Positions 1-11,757 of a stretch of DNA of 64,000 nucleotides are shown here, piece by piece. The notes beneath the pieces are model-generated. The model was given only the letters and a program-made list of their open reading frames with translations. It searched no databases and was not told the origin of the DNA. The stretch is from NCBI RefSeq assembly GCF_035046505.1, contig NC_089821.1, positions 190,302,377 to 190,366,376 of the forward strand, given 5' to 3'. Position numbers and translations under genes: made by a program. Position 1 is the stretch's first letter; every line of letters starts with the position of its first letter. This stretch comes from Tiliqua scincoides. Lineage: Eukaryota > Chordata > Lepidosauria > Squamata > Scincidae.

Positions 1-2610
1 TCTCAGCATTTGTATTTGATGAACAAAAATTGATTTCTTCAAGGGCATTTCAATCCTTTTGATGTTACCATCTTTTAGTCCACCATGAATCTGAATCCTT
101 AGCAAAATGATTATAGCATTATAGTAATCCTAAGAGCCAATACTAAAGGATTTGGAAGAGCAACAGAGATCAATAGTTTGAAAAAAGAATGTCTTTTTGA
201 GTTGACAGAGCTGTCTAGTCTGATAGTGAACCAAAAATAAGTGGGGAGTAAAGTACACAAGCAATCGTGCAGTCAGAGCAAAGACGAGATGATGAGCCAT
301 TTCTCTGAACTCTTGAATATGCCATAGAGCTTGGAATATTTCCATAGGATTTAAGCAAAACTAAGGGCAACCAAAAGATATTTTGCCAACAAGCACAAAA
401 AAAAAATCTTTTCAGAAATATGTTGAGAGTGTTTTCAAAGCTGTGTGGGTTATTCTGAAGGTTGGGTTCTTTCAGCAAGGTCAACATTTGTGTTTTGGCA
501 TAAAGCCTGAGATTATTTGAACTGGGATTTAAGGTAACATGATTGTCTTCCCTTTTAGTTGCTTTGAAATCCATTATCTGGGCCATATTCCAACACAGAG
601 ATGAAAGCCCAGTTCTTTCATCAACTCGATCATGCACATGATATATATGCATACAGTAGACATAAGAAATGAGCATTCTTACTGCACAACAGTTCCAAGA
701 GTCAAAGGAGTGGGTCAATGTAGTAAGTCATAGGTGAGATTCTTAAGATATTCCGCCTGAGTGCTGAATAAAAGTGTTTAGCTAATGCAGCCAAGAAAAT
801 GAATGCCAATTCAGCAGCTCGAGGATTAACATAAAATTATACTCTCGTGAAAAAAAAACACAGCAGTGCAACAGAGGTGCATTGTTAAAGAGTTAGCACT
901 GGAATAGAGCAAAGAATAGTTCACCACCACCCCCAAAAAATATTTAAAAAAAACAACTATAGACTCCTGTAAAGTTTGGTGGATAGTTAACTATTCCTTT
1001 GGTGTTCTAAACAAGAGATTAACTTGGTAGTGATGCCAATAAAAATTCAGAGACCTTCATATGCAACATCTGGAGAGCATCTGATGGCAATGGTGAATGG
1101 TTAAGTAATCTCTTTCTATGGCAAGATGTAGAGTGATAATTTATAGTTTGTAACAGGGGCTCTGAACCAGCCATTAATTCTAATATGAAACCTTCTACAG
1201 AAATTATACCCAGGATAAATATGCAACTCTCAATAATCATGCTTCTCTAGCAAGAGACACACCACACAAGCATATCCTGTAAGGAAAAAGTATGTTGCCC
1301 TAAACATTTTTTTAAAAATGGTTTTAAAGACCTGTATGATCCTCTGTAAAAGGACCAGGCAAAAAAAAAAAAAGCACAGAGTGAACTTTTTAAACTGCTG
1401 CAGATGATTCTCTTTATGGGCTGTAGCTTTTTTGCTCGGCTTGCATTTTCACATCTCTTCCATCTGAAGGAGTGGCACAAATTAAATGCACATTAAAGAC
1501 ACACACTTTGGACATTGTGTCGGAACAGATTTAACCCATTTATTTTGAGGCTGTGCATGAGATAGCATGCGATCTTTAAGCTATTTAGAATGTTTTGTAG
1601 AGCCTCTTGCCCAAAGGAATAAAAAGGAGGATAAGCAGGGGTTGGCATAAATAATAGGTGCTTTTAAATAGGCAGAGAAATTGATAGCTCTATAAATGAT
1701 AGCCACCTGTACCAGTTAGCTAATAGAAAAAACAAGTGTCCCCTGGAGGTGAATGACTGGGAAACTGTTGGCTAAGATAAAAACATTGATGTGGTACATT
1801 TGTGCTACTCATTGTCTAGTCAATAACTGCCTCCTATAACTACAAATGATGATTGGAGAGTAAACTACGTATAAGCTTGTGGGGGAAGATCCTGGGGGCA
1901 GTAGGATCTTGGTGCTGCAGCTGCCAAGATACTATCCTCCTTTTCCTGGCCCGACATGGCCCCCTCAGTCCCTGACTGTATTCACAGGCCAGGCAGCTTA
2001 ACGGGAAGTAAGTAAAAATGTTTTTACTTACCTCTCCCAGCTCATTTGGTCACCCCAGCATCATAGCTTCAGCCCATACTCTATCAGCTGCACTGGCAGG
2101 GTTTAGGATTGGCCTGTTAGTCTATGCGTAGGAAAGTACTTAACCTGTAGTGTTTGCTAACGGAGATGAGACTGAAATTTAGGTTTCTCTCCCCTCAACC
2201 TCTGGAAACCACAGAGATGGACATCACTGTTGAGTATGAACAACAAGCAGGAAAAATAGGATACTATCATAACTATAAATGGAGATGCAATTAGGAGGAG
2301 GGAAAGCAGTAGAAATTAAAAAACAGGATAGGAAGAGAGAAAGGAGGAAAGTTGCAGAGGGAAGACAGATTTAAAGGAAACAAAAAGTGGGATTTATATA
2401 AAAGAGAACTAGAGCTAAGATGGCAAGGTAAAGGCAAGTGAGTGAGAGATGCTAATGAGGCAGAGCAGGGATGAGCAGATTTCATACCTGAGGAATCTGT
2501 GGGAGAAAGAGTTTAAGATTCTACCAGTTCAAGTCAGGTGCAAAACAGCAGTACAGGTGCCAGAGCTCATTGCTACTACCTGCTGCATTCCATGAGATAT
2601 ACTGTGGTAC
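1..2610. other. Intergenic, no gene recognised
   Basis: AT-rich sequence with short A-runs. The 167-codon minus-strand frame at 215-718 has no recognisable domain and looks like chance. No repeat family was identified with confidence. Confidence 0.6.
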
Positions 2611-3461
2611 TGTTACGTGAAAATCCCCTTTTTCCTTTTAGTTGTAATTTTCTCTCTATATCTGGGTATGTTACAAAAACAGCAGGGAGGCCACACTTCC
2701 CCCAGCACATGTTTCCATAAACTCTGGTCAAGCTACAAGCTCATGGATTACACAACCTCCACTTCCATGTGGTCACTGTATTCATTGTATTGTTTTAACC
2801 CAATCACTGTTTATGCAAAAGTGTCTCCTAATCCAATCCCTGTTTATGCAAATGCATTAAACCTCAACACATAGGTCACAATCAGGTCAAGCCACAAGCT
2901 CATGGTACAACATCCACCTCTCTAGGAGGAAGAAGTCTTGCATAGTAAATCATTGTTTAAGTGTCTCCTATTCATTGTATTATTTTAACTCAATCACCAT
3001 TTAAGTACTCTATGCAAATTTGATCTGCCTTCCTGGGTTACTGTATTTACTGTTTTTACTTTATTGTGTAAGTTCCCCCAGCTAGGAAGATTTTGCTGAT
3101 AATCCTTTCAATGTTTTACGTACTCCAAGTACCCCACTGTGTGGTAGTAAGCAAGCACATCCAGGTCAGCTCTAGGTCACATCCAGGTCAGCTCCAGGTC
3201 TGCAAAAACCCTTTTTAAGAGAGGGCTGGATGCCACATGCTCTCTCTCTGGGCTCCCCCTCCAAGGACACAACACATCTGTGTTGTGAGGGTCCTCCATA
3301 GGACTCTCCCCCCCCCCCATCCAACTGTTCCACAACTCAGGTAACTATCTCGCGTCTGGGACTTTTTCCTTTCTTCCCCCCCCCCTTTTCCCCCCTTCTC
3401 TCCCCATCTTTAGTTAGCAACTGGGTTTGGCAGACCAGGGACCCATAAAATCCTTCCCTAC
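2611..3461 (+). mobile_element. Candidate solo LTR of an endogenous retrovirus-like element
   Basis: This ~850-bp block begins TGTTACGTG and ends near CCCTACA. The U3-like part holds two related units, each with the octamer ATGCAAAT (2846-2853 and 3012-3019). They are followed by a TTTTTAAGAG TATA-like box at about 3211-3220, a CT-rich run and C-runs, as in many LTRs. No gag, pol or env is seen beside it, so it would be a solo LTR. I could not find a convincing target duplication, so the ends and the family are uncertain. Confidence 0.4.
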
Positions 3462-4035
3462 AACCGTTCCCTTTCTAATTTCCTCGGATGCACCAAATAC
3501 TTTTCACATGCAACCACCATAAAGCTAGGTACACTAGATGCAAGTACTAGGACCAAGACTCATCATTTTTCATGTGCATTATGTTTGCCTGTGTGTTTTT
3601 GTAATAAAAATATAATTTTTTATTAAAAGTTATCTTTCTTTCAATCTCCTCCTTAAGTTAAAAGGGAATTTCTCTGCATTATGCCGTCTTGTTATCCAGC
3701 CTATGGTCCTGAAGTTTCCAATAAGGGCAGTGTAATTATTCCCCTATACAAAACAGCCCTTTTTGGTAACACTACCTGCTTGTATAGGAACACATTAACA
3801 TCTGAGTTACTACAGATCCGTAGTAGCTACAGAGTTACTACAGATACTACAGTTACTAATTGTTAGATAACTAACAATTTTAGTTAACCCTAAAATTGTT
3901 ACACAAAATCTACATAATAATATTGCTTCTTTGCTGCCAGATCTTTGTGTAGACTTTGCAGGCGAAGCTATATCTAACCTGTGGCTAACCCTGCTATTTA
4001 AACCATAGCGGAGAAATTTTCTTATTTACAACTTC
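3462..4035. other. Intergenic, no feature recognised
   Basis: AT-rich sequence. A short self-complementary stretch around 3860-3893 (TAACAATTTTAGTTAACC region) is the only structure noticed. Confidence 0.5.
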
Positions 4036-4282
4036 TAGACCACCAGTGGCATCACTAGGGTTCGCGTCACCCCCCATGAAGTGGGAAGGGCAACACCCCA
4101 GATAGTGGGCATGGTGATGTACCATCACTCCGCCCCCACTGGTTTTTTGGCTGTACCTTTTGATAGAACAAAGATAGAACACATTCTGCATGAAATTACA
4201 GATTGATTGATATATAACATGATGGTTATATATATATTATTCCTCCAAACTGTGATTTTTGTGATTTTGGCCAGTAGTGGTG

Positions 4283-4283
<1 letters not shown>

Positions 4284-4323
<40 letters not shown>
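4284..4323. repeat. (CA)n microsatellite
   Basis: About 20 CA units inside the large hAT element. The second copy has a shorter CA run at the same site (57832-57853), so the repeat tract belongs to the element and has since changed length. Confidence 0.95.
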
Positions 4324-4325
<2 letters not shown>

Positions 4326-4381
4326 GTGTCAACTTATTAACACCTTATTGCAGCAGTTCTCAAACTTTTAGCACTGGGACC

Positions 4382-5426
4382 TTGTCACCCAGGGACTTAC
4401 CCTGTGGCAGTCAGGACCCCGGAAGGAGCGGCAGGCAGCGGGGCAGACGCTGAGCCCTCATGGGCAGGAGAAGGCAGGGGGCGAGCAACCAGGTGCGTCA
4501 GCGGGAGCAGGCAGCTGTCAGGCGCCCTGGGGCAAGGGGCAACAGCGGCACGGTCACCCACAGGGCGGGGAGCCGGCCGGGGTAGCAGCTGCCCGGCAGC
4601 GATGCACCCGAGCAAGGCGGCGGAGGCGGGCGGCTGAATGCCGAGCTGGCCCGAGATCTCGTGAGATCTCAGAACCAGGAGAATCCCGGAAGGGGCGGGG
4701 CAAGAGCGGAGTGGCGCAGAGCTCATAAGGAGCCCGGCCGTTCAAGAGGGAGGTTGCACCTCCTGGGCTGGAGCTAGAGGCAGGAGAGAGAGTGCAGGAC
4801 CGGGCAGTGCCACACACACCCCAAGGCTACACGGGGCAGGCAGCCCCGCAAGGACCCCCATGGGGCACCCACCCCACTGAAAAGGGGAAGCAGGGGCTAG
4901 TCCCTGACTTTACTCAGCCAGAAATATACAAAGGGGCTGGAGACTCAAACACTCCACTCCTTCCAATGTGGTACACCTTGAGGACATCCCAACTGACCCC
5001 CAGACAGCAGAGCAACACCTGGGCTTTTTTGGGAGAACCACTTGGGCACCACAGCCAAGGGTGTCCAGGATAGTGCCAGAGCTCCAATGCCACCACTCTA
5101 GGAGGGGCCAAACAGGACCGACTCTGGCATAGCTCGTGCTAACTTTGTGAGGTAACAAAGACACAACTTTGAATCTTTGATACTGAATCTTTGAATCCGG
5201 CACAACTGAATCTTTGATACTGAACTTTATTGACTTATTTGTGGGAAGGTGACTGTGATGTAACAGCCCTTCCAATGAATGTAAAAGTATTGACCAAACT
5301 AAACAGGGCTTGCAGACCACTCTTTGTGTCATCTCATGTCTCTCGCCACTCTGTCCGGGCTTTAGCTTCCAACAAAGTTCTAGCTGGGGCTCCGCCCCCT
5401 GGCTCCACCCAGGGGATGGACATCAC
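4382..5426. other. CpG-rich insert within hAT copy 1
   Basis: Copy 2 passes directly from TTAGCACTGG to ACCCACTTTTTAG, while copy 1 has about 1045 bp between the same points. Bases 4400-4790 are strongly GC-rich with many CG dinucleotides and include the palindrome around 4653-4672 (GAGATCTCGTGAGATCTC). Short open frames here look like GC-driven chance. It may be a later insertion in copy 1 or a loss in copy 2. Confidence 0.6.
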
Positions 5427-6415
5427 AGACCCACTTTTTAAAATGACAATCTGTCCAAGACCCACCAGAAGTGATGTCATGGTGGAAGTGACATCATCAG
5501 GCAAATTAAAATAAATAAGAATAAATAATTAAAATAAAACAAATAATTAAATAAGCAGAAGCCAGCCCTGGTCCATCAAGTGAATTTCCTCTGTAGCCTG
5601 CCTGCAATAACACCTCCCCTCCAAAATCAGTAAGGTTTTCAGCTCTACTCAGTGCCCAGTTCAATTGAAGAACTTCTGTTTAAACCAGATCACTGTCAGG
5701 ATCCACCTGGCTTTGCAAGTCTCAAAAAAGTTAACTGTATCAGCTGAAGCCTCTGTTTTGATCCTTTTTGGGGGGGGGGAGGCTGCCTTCTGGAGCATTT
5801 GTTGAGCTCCAGTTCCATCATATCAGGACCATTCTGGTGGCTTCATATTCTCCTTTGCCTGGCCTGACCACCAGCCAAGGCATGTTTGCTTACTCGCGAG
5901 TAAACGCGACCCTGAGGCTTAGTTTTGCTTTCCATAGAGCTGAATACGTCCGTCTACTTGGAGGGAGGGACTTCCCTCTCAGGTGTTTTTGGGGGCTGCA
6001 TTCATTGGATCAGGACCATTCTGGTGTCGTTGGATTCCTCTCAGCCTATGCTTTCCGATGGACTAAGGCACGTTTGCCTACCCATGAGTAAACATGTGAT
6101 ACGGCTCAGTTTCACTTTCCATAAGGCTCCATGTATTTTTTGTTCTCCAGTTTTTTGGCCATAACTTTTGATAGAAAGGAGATACTTCACTCTGGTTTTT
6201 TGCATTGCATTCTGCTGGAAATTCCGCATCCAACATTTATAACATGACGGTATATAACATGACAGTATAACATGATGGTATATAACTTTACGGTATTACT
6301 CCTGACCACTGTGATTTTAGCGTGTCACCCCCCAGTGCGCGTCAGCCCTCCTGTGCATGTCACCTGGTGAGACCCGCACCACCCGCACCCCTCTAGCGAT
6401 GCCGCTGTAGACCAC

Positions 6416-7280
6416 AGTTTGTGTCAGTATACTTACTTGAAGGTAACCTCTTTTTCTGCACAATTTACTGCCTCTTTTACAAGTCTATGGCATTGATTTT
6501 GAGATGGGGTGACCCGCTCATGGCATTCCAAATGTGGTTGCAGTGTAGATTTGTGTAAAGGCAGCACAATAACAGCAATGTTATTTTCAATCCATTTTTC
6601 ACAATTGTTGCACTCTGAGGATGGTTTATTTAAGTTCCCCCCTCCATGTCCCCAAGTTCCCTGCCTAGTTGATCCCAGCCTTTATCAATCAATGCATATC
6701 TGAAGTGAGCAAATGTTTGCCTTAAAGTTTATCAGTTTATACATACTTACATTAAACTTTATGTGTAATTTATGGTAATGAAAGAAAAACCTGAACTTTT
6801 CTCTAATAAAACGTCAATTTTTCTGTTCAGTGGAGGACACAAAACTGCCTTTGAAGATTCTTCTTCTGCATAATTTCTGAATTTCACTCAATTCAGATGA
6901 ATTTAGGAATTATGCAATATATGGAACCTGTAGGAAAAGTTTTAAAACTTCATGCTGTTCAACATAAATCACTTGAGCAATTATTTGGACTGATATTTGA
7001 ACTTCATCTGGTCTCTGTTACAGTTGGGACTTTTAAACTGAGCTATAATTTTATTCTATCAGTTCTACAGTACAATGTATGTAGTTTTTACATGCTTACA
7101 CCCGAATAGTTTCAAATTTGTTTTTAGATTTTGAGATAAGAGACTTCAATACAGGTATATGCAAAATGGAATACAAATTGCAGCACATCCTGAAAACTAA
7201 TACTACAGTATATAAAATGCAGAAAAAATGTGCTCCCAATGGATCAACAACAAAAATGTGCATCATCTAGGTCCTAGATC
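6416..7280. other. Intergenic, no feature recognised
   Basis: AT-rich unique-looking sequence with no repeat family or coding signal recognised. Confidence 0.5.
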
Positions 7281-7632
7281 TAGTGTTTCTCAAACTGTGG
7301 GTCAGGACCCACTAGGTAGGCCGTGAGCCAATTTCAGTTGGGTCCCCATTCATTTTGATATTTTATTTTTAATATATTAGACTTGATGCTACCATGGTAT
7401 GTGACTGCATTTGGGGAAACGTTACAGATCTGTCCTTTTAACAGGCTATTATGTATATGCTTCTAACAATGAATGTCAGTGGGCCTTACTCCTGGGTAAG
7501 TGTGGGTAGGATTACAGCCTAGGATTGTTAACAATTTCCCTGCTTGATGATGTCACTTCCGGTCATGACATCACTTCTGGTGATTTTCATTCTAAAAAGT
7601 GGGTTCCGGTGCTAAAAGTGTGAGAACCACTG
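7281..7632 (+). mobile_element. Short hAT-type MITE (CAGTGGTTCTCAAAC family)
   Basis: Terminal inverted repeats AGTGTTTCTCAAAC at the left and GTGTGAGAACCACTG at the right. The interior near the right end has alternating GATGTCACTTCCGGTCATGA-type steps also found in the large hAT copies. The flanks are inversely related (cctagatc and gatctagg) rather than directly repeated, so the exact ends are unsure. A fragment of the TATAGGATT hairpin family lies inside at about 7468-7533. Confidence 0.75.
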
Positions 7633-7640
7633 ATCTAGGA

Positions 7641-9091
7641 TATTCACAATTCAGTTCTGTTTTCATTGGATGGGAATCAACTGATCACAGTCCAAAATCC
7701 CACAACTGTACACATTTGGAAAGAAGAGAGAATGCTTACTGGCAAATAATGGAAGTCAATGGTACTACACAAGTACAAGGGAGTAGACATGCCACCAATG
7801 TCCTCTGGGTTTGTGTTCAGAAATGAATTTTGGAGGTTCTAAATTCCCCTTCCCTCACAAAGGAGAGAGGAGCTCCCCAACCAAGCCAAAGCTCACACTT
7901 TCTCAGTCCTGCCTCACCACCAGACTTCCACACATCCTTTACTTACATCCCTCTTTATTCTGGATATAGCATGCCATCATTAAAATGTTCTGCTCAGGTC
8001 TTTTTGAGACTTTTTTCTTCCTTCTCTCCAGTGGAAGAAAGACACTGATGGAATTTGTAGTTTTTGTGAGGGCTACTTTCATCTCAATAGTCTTCACAAA
8101 TACCAAAATTTCATCAACACCTTCACCTTTCTTTCTCTAGGCTGGAAACAAGGGGAAAAAGCTTCATGAAGCACACTATACCCAGGATGTGCTACACTTG
8201 AGAAATGAAGGGGGGGGAGAAAGGAACCCCCATTGCTACTGGGGTTAGTAAAGGATTATTATTGTAGAAGGCTGAAGGAGGTGTTTAAGGAATGAGAGAG
8301 GTGACAAAGATATTTACAGAGCCTCAAAAAGGTTAAGTAAATGATGTGATTTTTTTTTTAAGATCGGGTCATTTAGTAAGCACTTAGAGGTGAACTTGAA
8401 CCATCTCACTCATTTCTACTATGGGTTACTAGTCAAACCATAAAACCGTTGACTTGCAAACTTTATGGTCAATTCATAAACAAGAGATGTGAAACCAAGA
8501 AATATCAGTAATATCTATATTGCCCCTTGGGGTTCTTTGAAACCCATGGATTAGACAGAGCCTTGCACAGCTGGTGAAGGGCTAAATGGCCTTTCACAAC
8601 CCTTCACAACTATTCACAACCCTAAATTTTGTAAATTCAGCTTTCAGTCTTTTTTTTCCATAATGTAGTGCACTAGGTGGGGGGGGGGGCCTAAAGGAAC
8701 AGCCTGAAAACATAGTATTTTGCCTCTACCATGACTCTGTCCTTGAAAGCGAGAAGGGCATGTTATTCTTAATGGGAAAAACACTTCCAATTGGCTTTCA
8801 GTGGAAACCTTTCTCCCCAGAAAAAATAGCATGCAGGGGCCCATGATCAGGACTGGAACCATGGCAGGGACAAAGTATTAAAGCCCTCCTCCCTTGGAAC
8901 TGTTTGTGGCCCCTCCCTTTTGTGCACTACTCACTTAACAACCTAGAAGCTGAACTTGCACAACAAGACTCGCATCTCGTTTGATTCCTGAGTTAAGGAG
9001 GCAAGGCTATGAGGTCTGTAGGATTCTGCTTCTTCTACCTTGTTCAGTCTCATACTTTCCTTGGCCCTTCTGTCAATGGCAACCAAAATCC
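7641..9091. other. Intergenic, no feature recognised
   Basis: Unique-looking sequence with homopolymer runs (G-run at 8676-8689). There is no coding signal. Confidence 0.5.
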
Positions 9092-9099
9092 CTCTATGG

Positions 9100-9465
9100 C
9101 ACGGGTCTCTAAACTTTTAGGCTAGAGGGTCACATCAAATATCTGGCATGGTGTCAAGGGCCGGAAAAATAAATAAATTTTAAATATAAAATTTAAATAA
9201 ATACATTCAAAAGCCTCAGAAAGCCTAAGGCCTTCAGAGTCCAAAAAGGTCACTTCTGGTTTTACAGGAAAACCAAGAAGTGATGTTTTTAGGCCTTTAG
9301 AAGGCATTCTAAGTGGAGGCACATGGCCTCTCCAACCCTCAGAACAACCTCCAGATGCAACTGGAGCACTTATCTGATTACAGGGGTTCAGAGGCTTGCT
9401 GTGGGCCAGACAGAGGCTTGTCATGGGCTGCACCTGGCCCCTGGGCCAGGGTTTGGAGACCCCTA
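9100..9465 (-). mobile_element. hAT-type MITE (CAGGGGTCTCxAAC family)
   Basis: Ends CACGGGTCTCTAAAC and GTTTGGAGACCCCTA are inverted repeats. The target duplication is ctctatgg (9092-9099) against ttctatgg (9466-9473), 7 of 8 matching. It is related to the copies at 16520-16867 and 45479-45815. It is non-autonomous. Confidence 0.85.
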
Positions 9466-9473
9466 TTCTATGG

Positions 9474-10622
9474 CATTAGTCAGAGTAGACAATGACTGCC
9501 AGAAGCTTCATCACCACCGCAAAATCAACGTCTTGCATGCAGCCAGGTCTACATTTTCATCAACTGCCTGTACTACATTCCACACAAGTGTCTCAGTTCA
9601 GCAAATGGAAACTGTGTGTAAAAACAGCCTTCACTTTTCTTCAATGGGTCACCTGCATACAAAAGCATACCACAGTCAGAGGGAAAGCAGCCGCTTAGGT
9701 ATTGACAAATGAAGTCAACTTTATAGGCGGACATCATGGTTTACATTTGTTAAAAATTAGTTCTACATTCATACATCTTTTGTAGTAATTCAAGTGCGCC
9801 ACAGTCTGGAGCAGCTCCAACCCAGATTTTATTCATGGCTCAGGGCCAAAACTAGATAGCATGGGACCAGCCATGTTTGTTTATTGATGCTTCTTCCCTA
9901 ATTACATCTAAAACTGGAGGTGGAGTCTACTTTTTAAGAAGAAAAATGCTTTATGCCTATCTCCCCTGCTTCCCCAAGGCAGTGGGTAAACTGCATCTTC
10001 TTTTGCCTAGGCCAAGATTGAGAGCTAATTGCTTACCAGACAATTGTGGGAGACCAACAGTGGAACTGTTTTCTTCTCCAATGCCATTTTACAGTTCCCA
10101 GGTTCTCCCCTGATGCTACACTGGGGGTCAGGGCATCCTGGACTTGTCAAATAACACGGGAGGGGGGTGACCAAGAAAGAACACACCTTGCTGTTGCTCC
10201 CTGCTTCCCACTGCCTCCTGATAGGCCTTCCGGATATCATCCTAGCTGAGAAAAACTAACTGGGAAGCAGGCAGTGGGCAGGTAAAAGTTGTCTTTCACA
10301 GCCGCCACCACCACAGCTGTGGGCGGCGGCATGAAGGAAGTGTCTACTTTCTGGGACTCATGAAGGGGTAACTGACAGGGACATGTGATTTCCAAAGCAG
10401 GGCTTTTGCCCTAAGGCACCCTAAAAACCAAACCCCCCTCTCCTGCTGAACTATAACAACAGGAAGGTGTTGTCTAAGGAAATATGAAAGCCCCTTGACT
10501 ACACATGAAATGTGCTTTTCGAAGACCCTCCAGGTCTTTAAAGCTTACAAGACTTCACATACAGTAGACCGAACTGTCAGCATGGAAGTCATCAATAGCA
10601 ATATTTTAATGTCAGCATGATA
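9474..10622. other. Intergenic, no feature recognised
   Basis: No gene. A small GC-rich inverted repeat (CAGCCGCC...GGGCGGCGGC) lies at about 10300-10332. Confidence 0.45.
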
Positions 10623-10890
10623 TTTAACAGCCCAATCCTGAGCTGCCTGGAGTGTGGGATTGCCACGGTGCCAAAAACGGCTGCCACAGTATCCTACATG
10701 CCCCGGGCAGCTGCCGCCGTCACCTTGGGAGAAGGGGACTTGTGTCCCCTTCCCCCAAGTAAGGGAAGTAGCCCCATAATGGGGTTGCTCAATTCTGCGG
10801 TGGCTCTTGAGCCAGCATAGAATCAAAGAGTCCAGCATCAGACTGCACAGCCCAACACGGGGCTCAGGATCTGGTGGAGCTGAGCTCCAC
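10623..10890. repeat. Unclassified GC-rich interspersed repeat
   Basis: Begins CAGCCCAATCCTGAGCTGCC and is GC-rich against AT-rich flanks. The opening resembles the ends of other repeats here (14571, 24533, 28076, 54566), which suggests a dispersed family. The far boundary is unclear. Confidence 0.35.
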
Positions 10891-10949
10891 ATGTCCTGCC
10901 CCCCACCTGTCCCACCTCCCCTGCCACGCCTCCTCTCATCCTGTAACTA

Positions 10950-11117
10950 CAACACTGCCCGCTGCTTTGTTCATGAGGGTGTTGCTATTGTTCTGATTGC
11001 TGCTATTGTTTTTGGTTCGTTTGTGCGATTTGAGTGTATTTTATCATTTAGTTGGAAGCTGCCTTGAGTGCCTCCCTAATGGAAAGTACAGGATATAAAC
11101 CTTTTAATAAGTAAATA
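10950..11117 (+). mobile_element. LINE 3' end fragment (CR1/L2-like)
   Basis: GGAAGCTGCCTTGAGTGCC followed by an ATATAAACC...TAAGTAAATAAATGG tail. This is the usual style of a CR1/L2-type 3' untranslated end. No coding part is present. Confidence 0.5.
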
Positions 11118-11667
11118 AATGGCAGCATATAAGCCAAAATATACAACATGAATTGAGTTCATGGAGACCGTGTTGCCTTTAAAGTGCTCCAACATAACTA
11201 AGTGGTAGGTTGGGCTTTTACCATGTCTCTTGGCATTTTAAATCAAATCTTTACTATTTTAGAACTCCATATGGGAAGTATTCATTATTCTGTTATGAAA
11301 ATTCACTGAAACTTGACCAATAAATCTGCTAGCGATTGGAGTCTTGCTAGTATTTCCTGCCTTAGCTGGGAATGCTGCAAGGAGTGCCTTAGTTGTGGTA
11401 TTTTGATATTTATTTTCCTGGCCAATAATAGAAAGTGGAAATGTAAAACTAGATTCATTTTGTACCTCAAAAGAAAAGTCAATTTATGTTTTGGGGAAAA
11501 TTTAACTACATTCTCTTTCTCATAGGTTATAGCCACATACTGTCCACATCATTTGTCCACATACTGTATGCTGCTGTTGCACCTAATAGAATTGAAATAA
11601 CCATTCATTTGCTTGCTGAATGATCTTTATTAAGAAAAGTATTAATTAATCTCATCAAGTAGTAATC
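11118..11667. other. Intergenic, no feature recognised
   Basis: AT-rich sequence. Opposed short open frames at 11303-11536 are chance. Confidence 0.5.
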
Positions 11668-11757
11668 TGTCTCACAGGGTTGTGGCGAGGATAAGAACAC
11701 GGAGAAAAACCATGTACATCTCTGAGATCCTTGGAGGAAGGGTGGGATATTAAAGTA
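11668..11757 (+). mobile_element. CORE/MIR-like SINE 3' part
   Basis: CTCACAGGGTTGTGGCGAGG then CCTTGGAGGAAGGGTGGGAT match the 3' half of the tRNA-derived SINE seen complete on the other strand at 16330-16519. It is 5'-truncated. Confidence 0.65.

Larger units (their letters stand above)
4044..6407 (+). mobile_element. Large non-autonomous hAT-type element, copy 1
   Basis: The 2364-bp element is bounded by an exact 8-bp target duplication tagaccac (4036-4043 and 6408-6415). Its left end is CAGTGGCATCACTAGGG and its right end is the complement-type CTCTAGCGATGCCGCTG, so both termini read CAGYGGCRTCRCTAG inward. An 8-bp duplication with CAGTG-type ends is diagnostic of hAT. No transposase frame is visible. 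It is homologous to a second copy at 57577-59301. Relative to that copy it carries about 1 kb more sequence (about 4382-5426), whose first 400 bp is very rich in CpG. A CA microsatellite lies inside at 4284-4323. Confidence 0.85.

Noticed and set aside
215-718. 167-codon minus-strand open frame at the window start
   Set aside because: Composition is ordinary translated intergenic DNA (many Cys, Ser, Phe) with no recognisable motif.
4400-4800. CpG-island promoter of a host gene
   Set aside because: It lies within a transposon bounded by its target duplication, and no exon or transcript feature is seen beside it.
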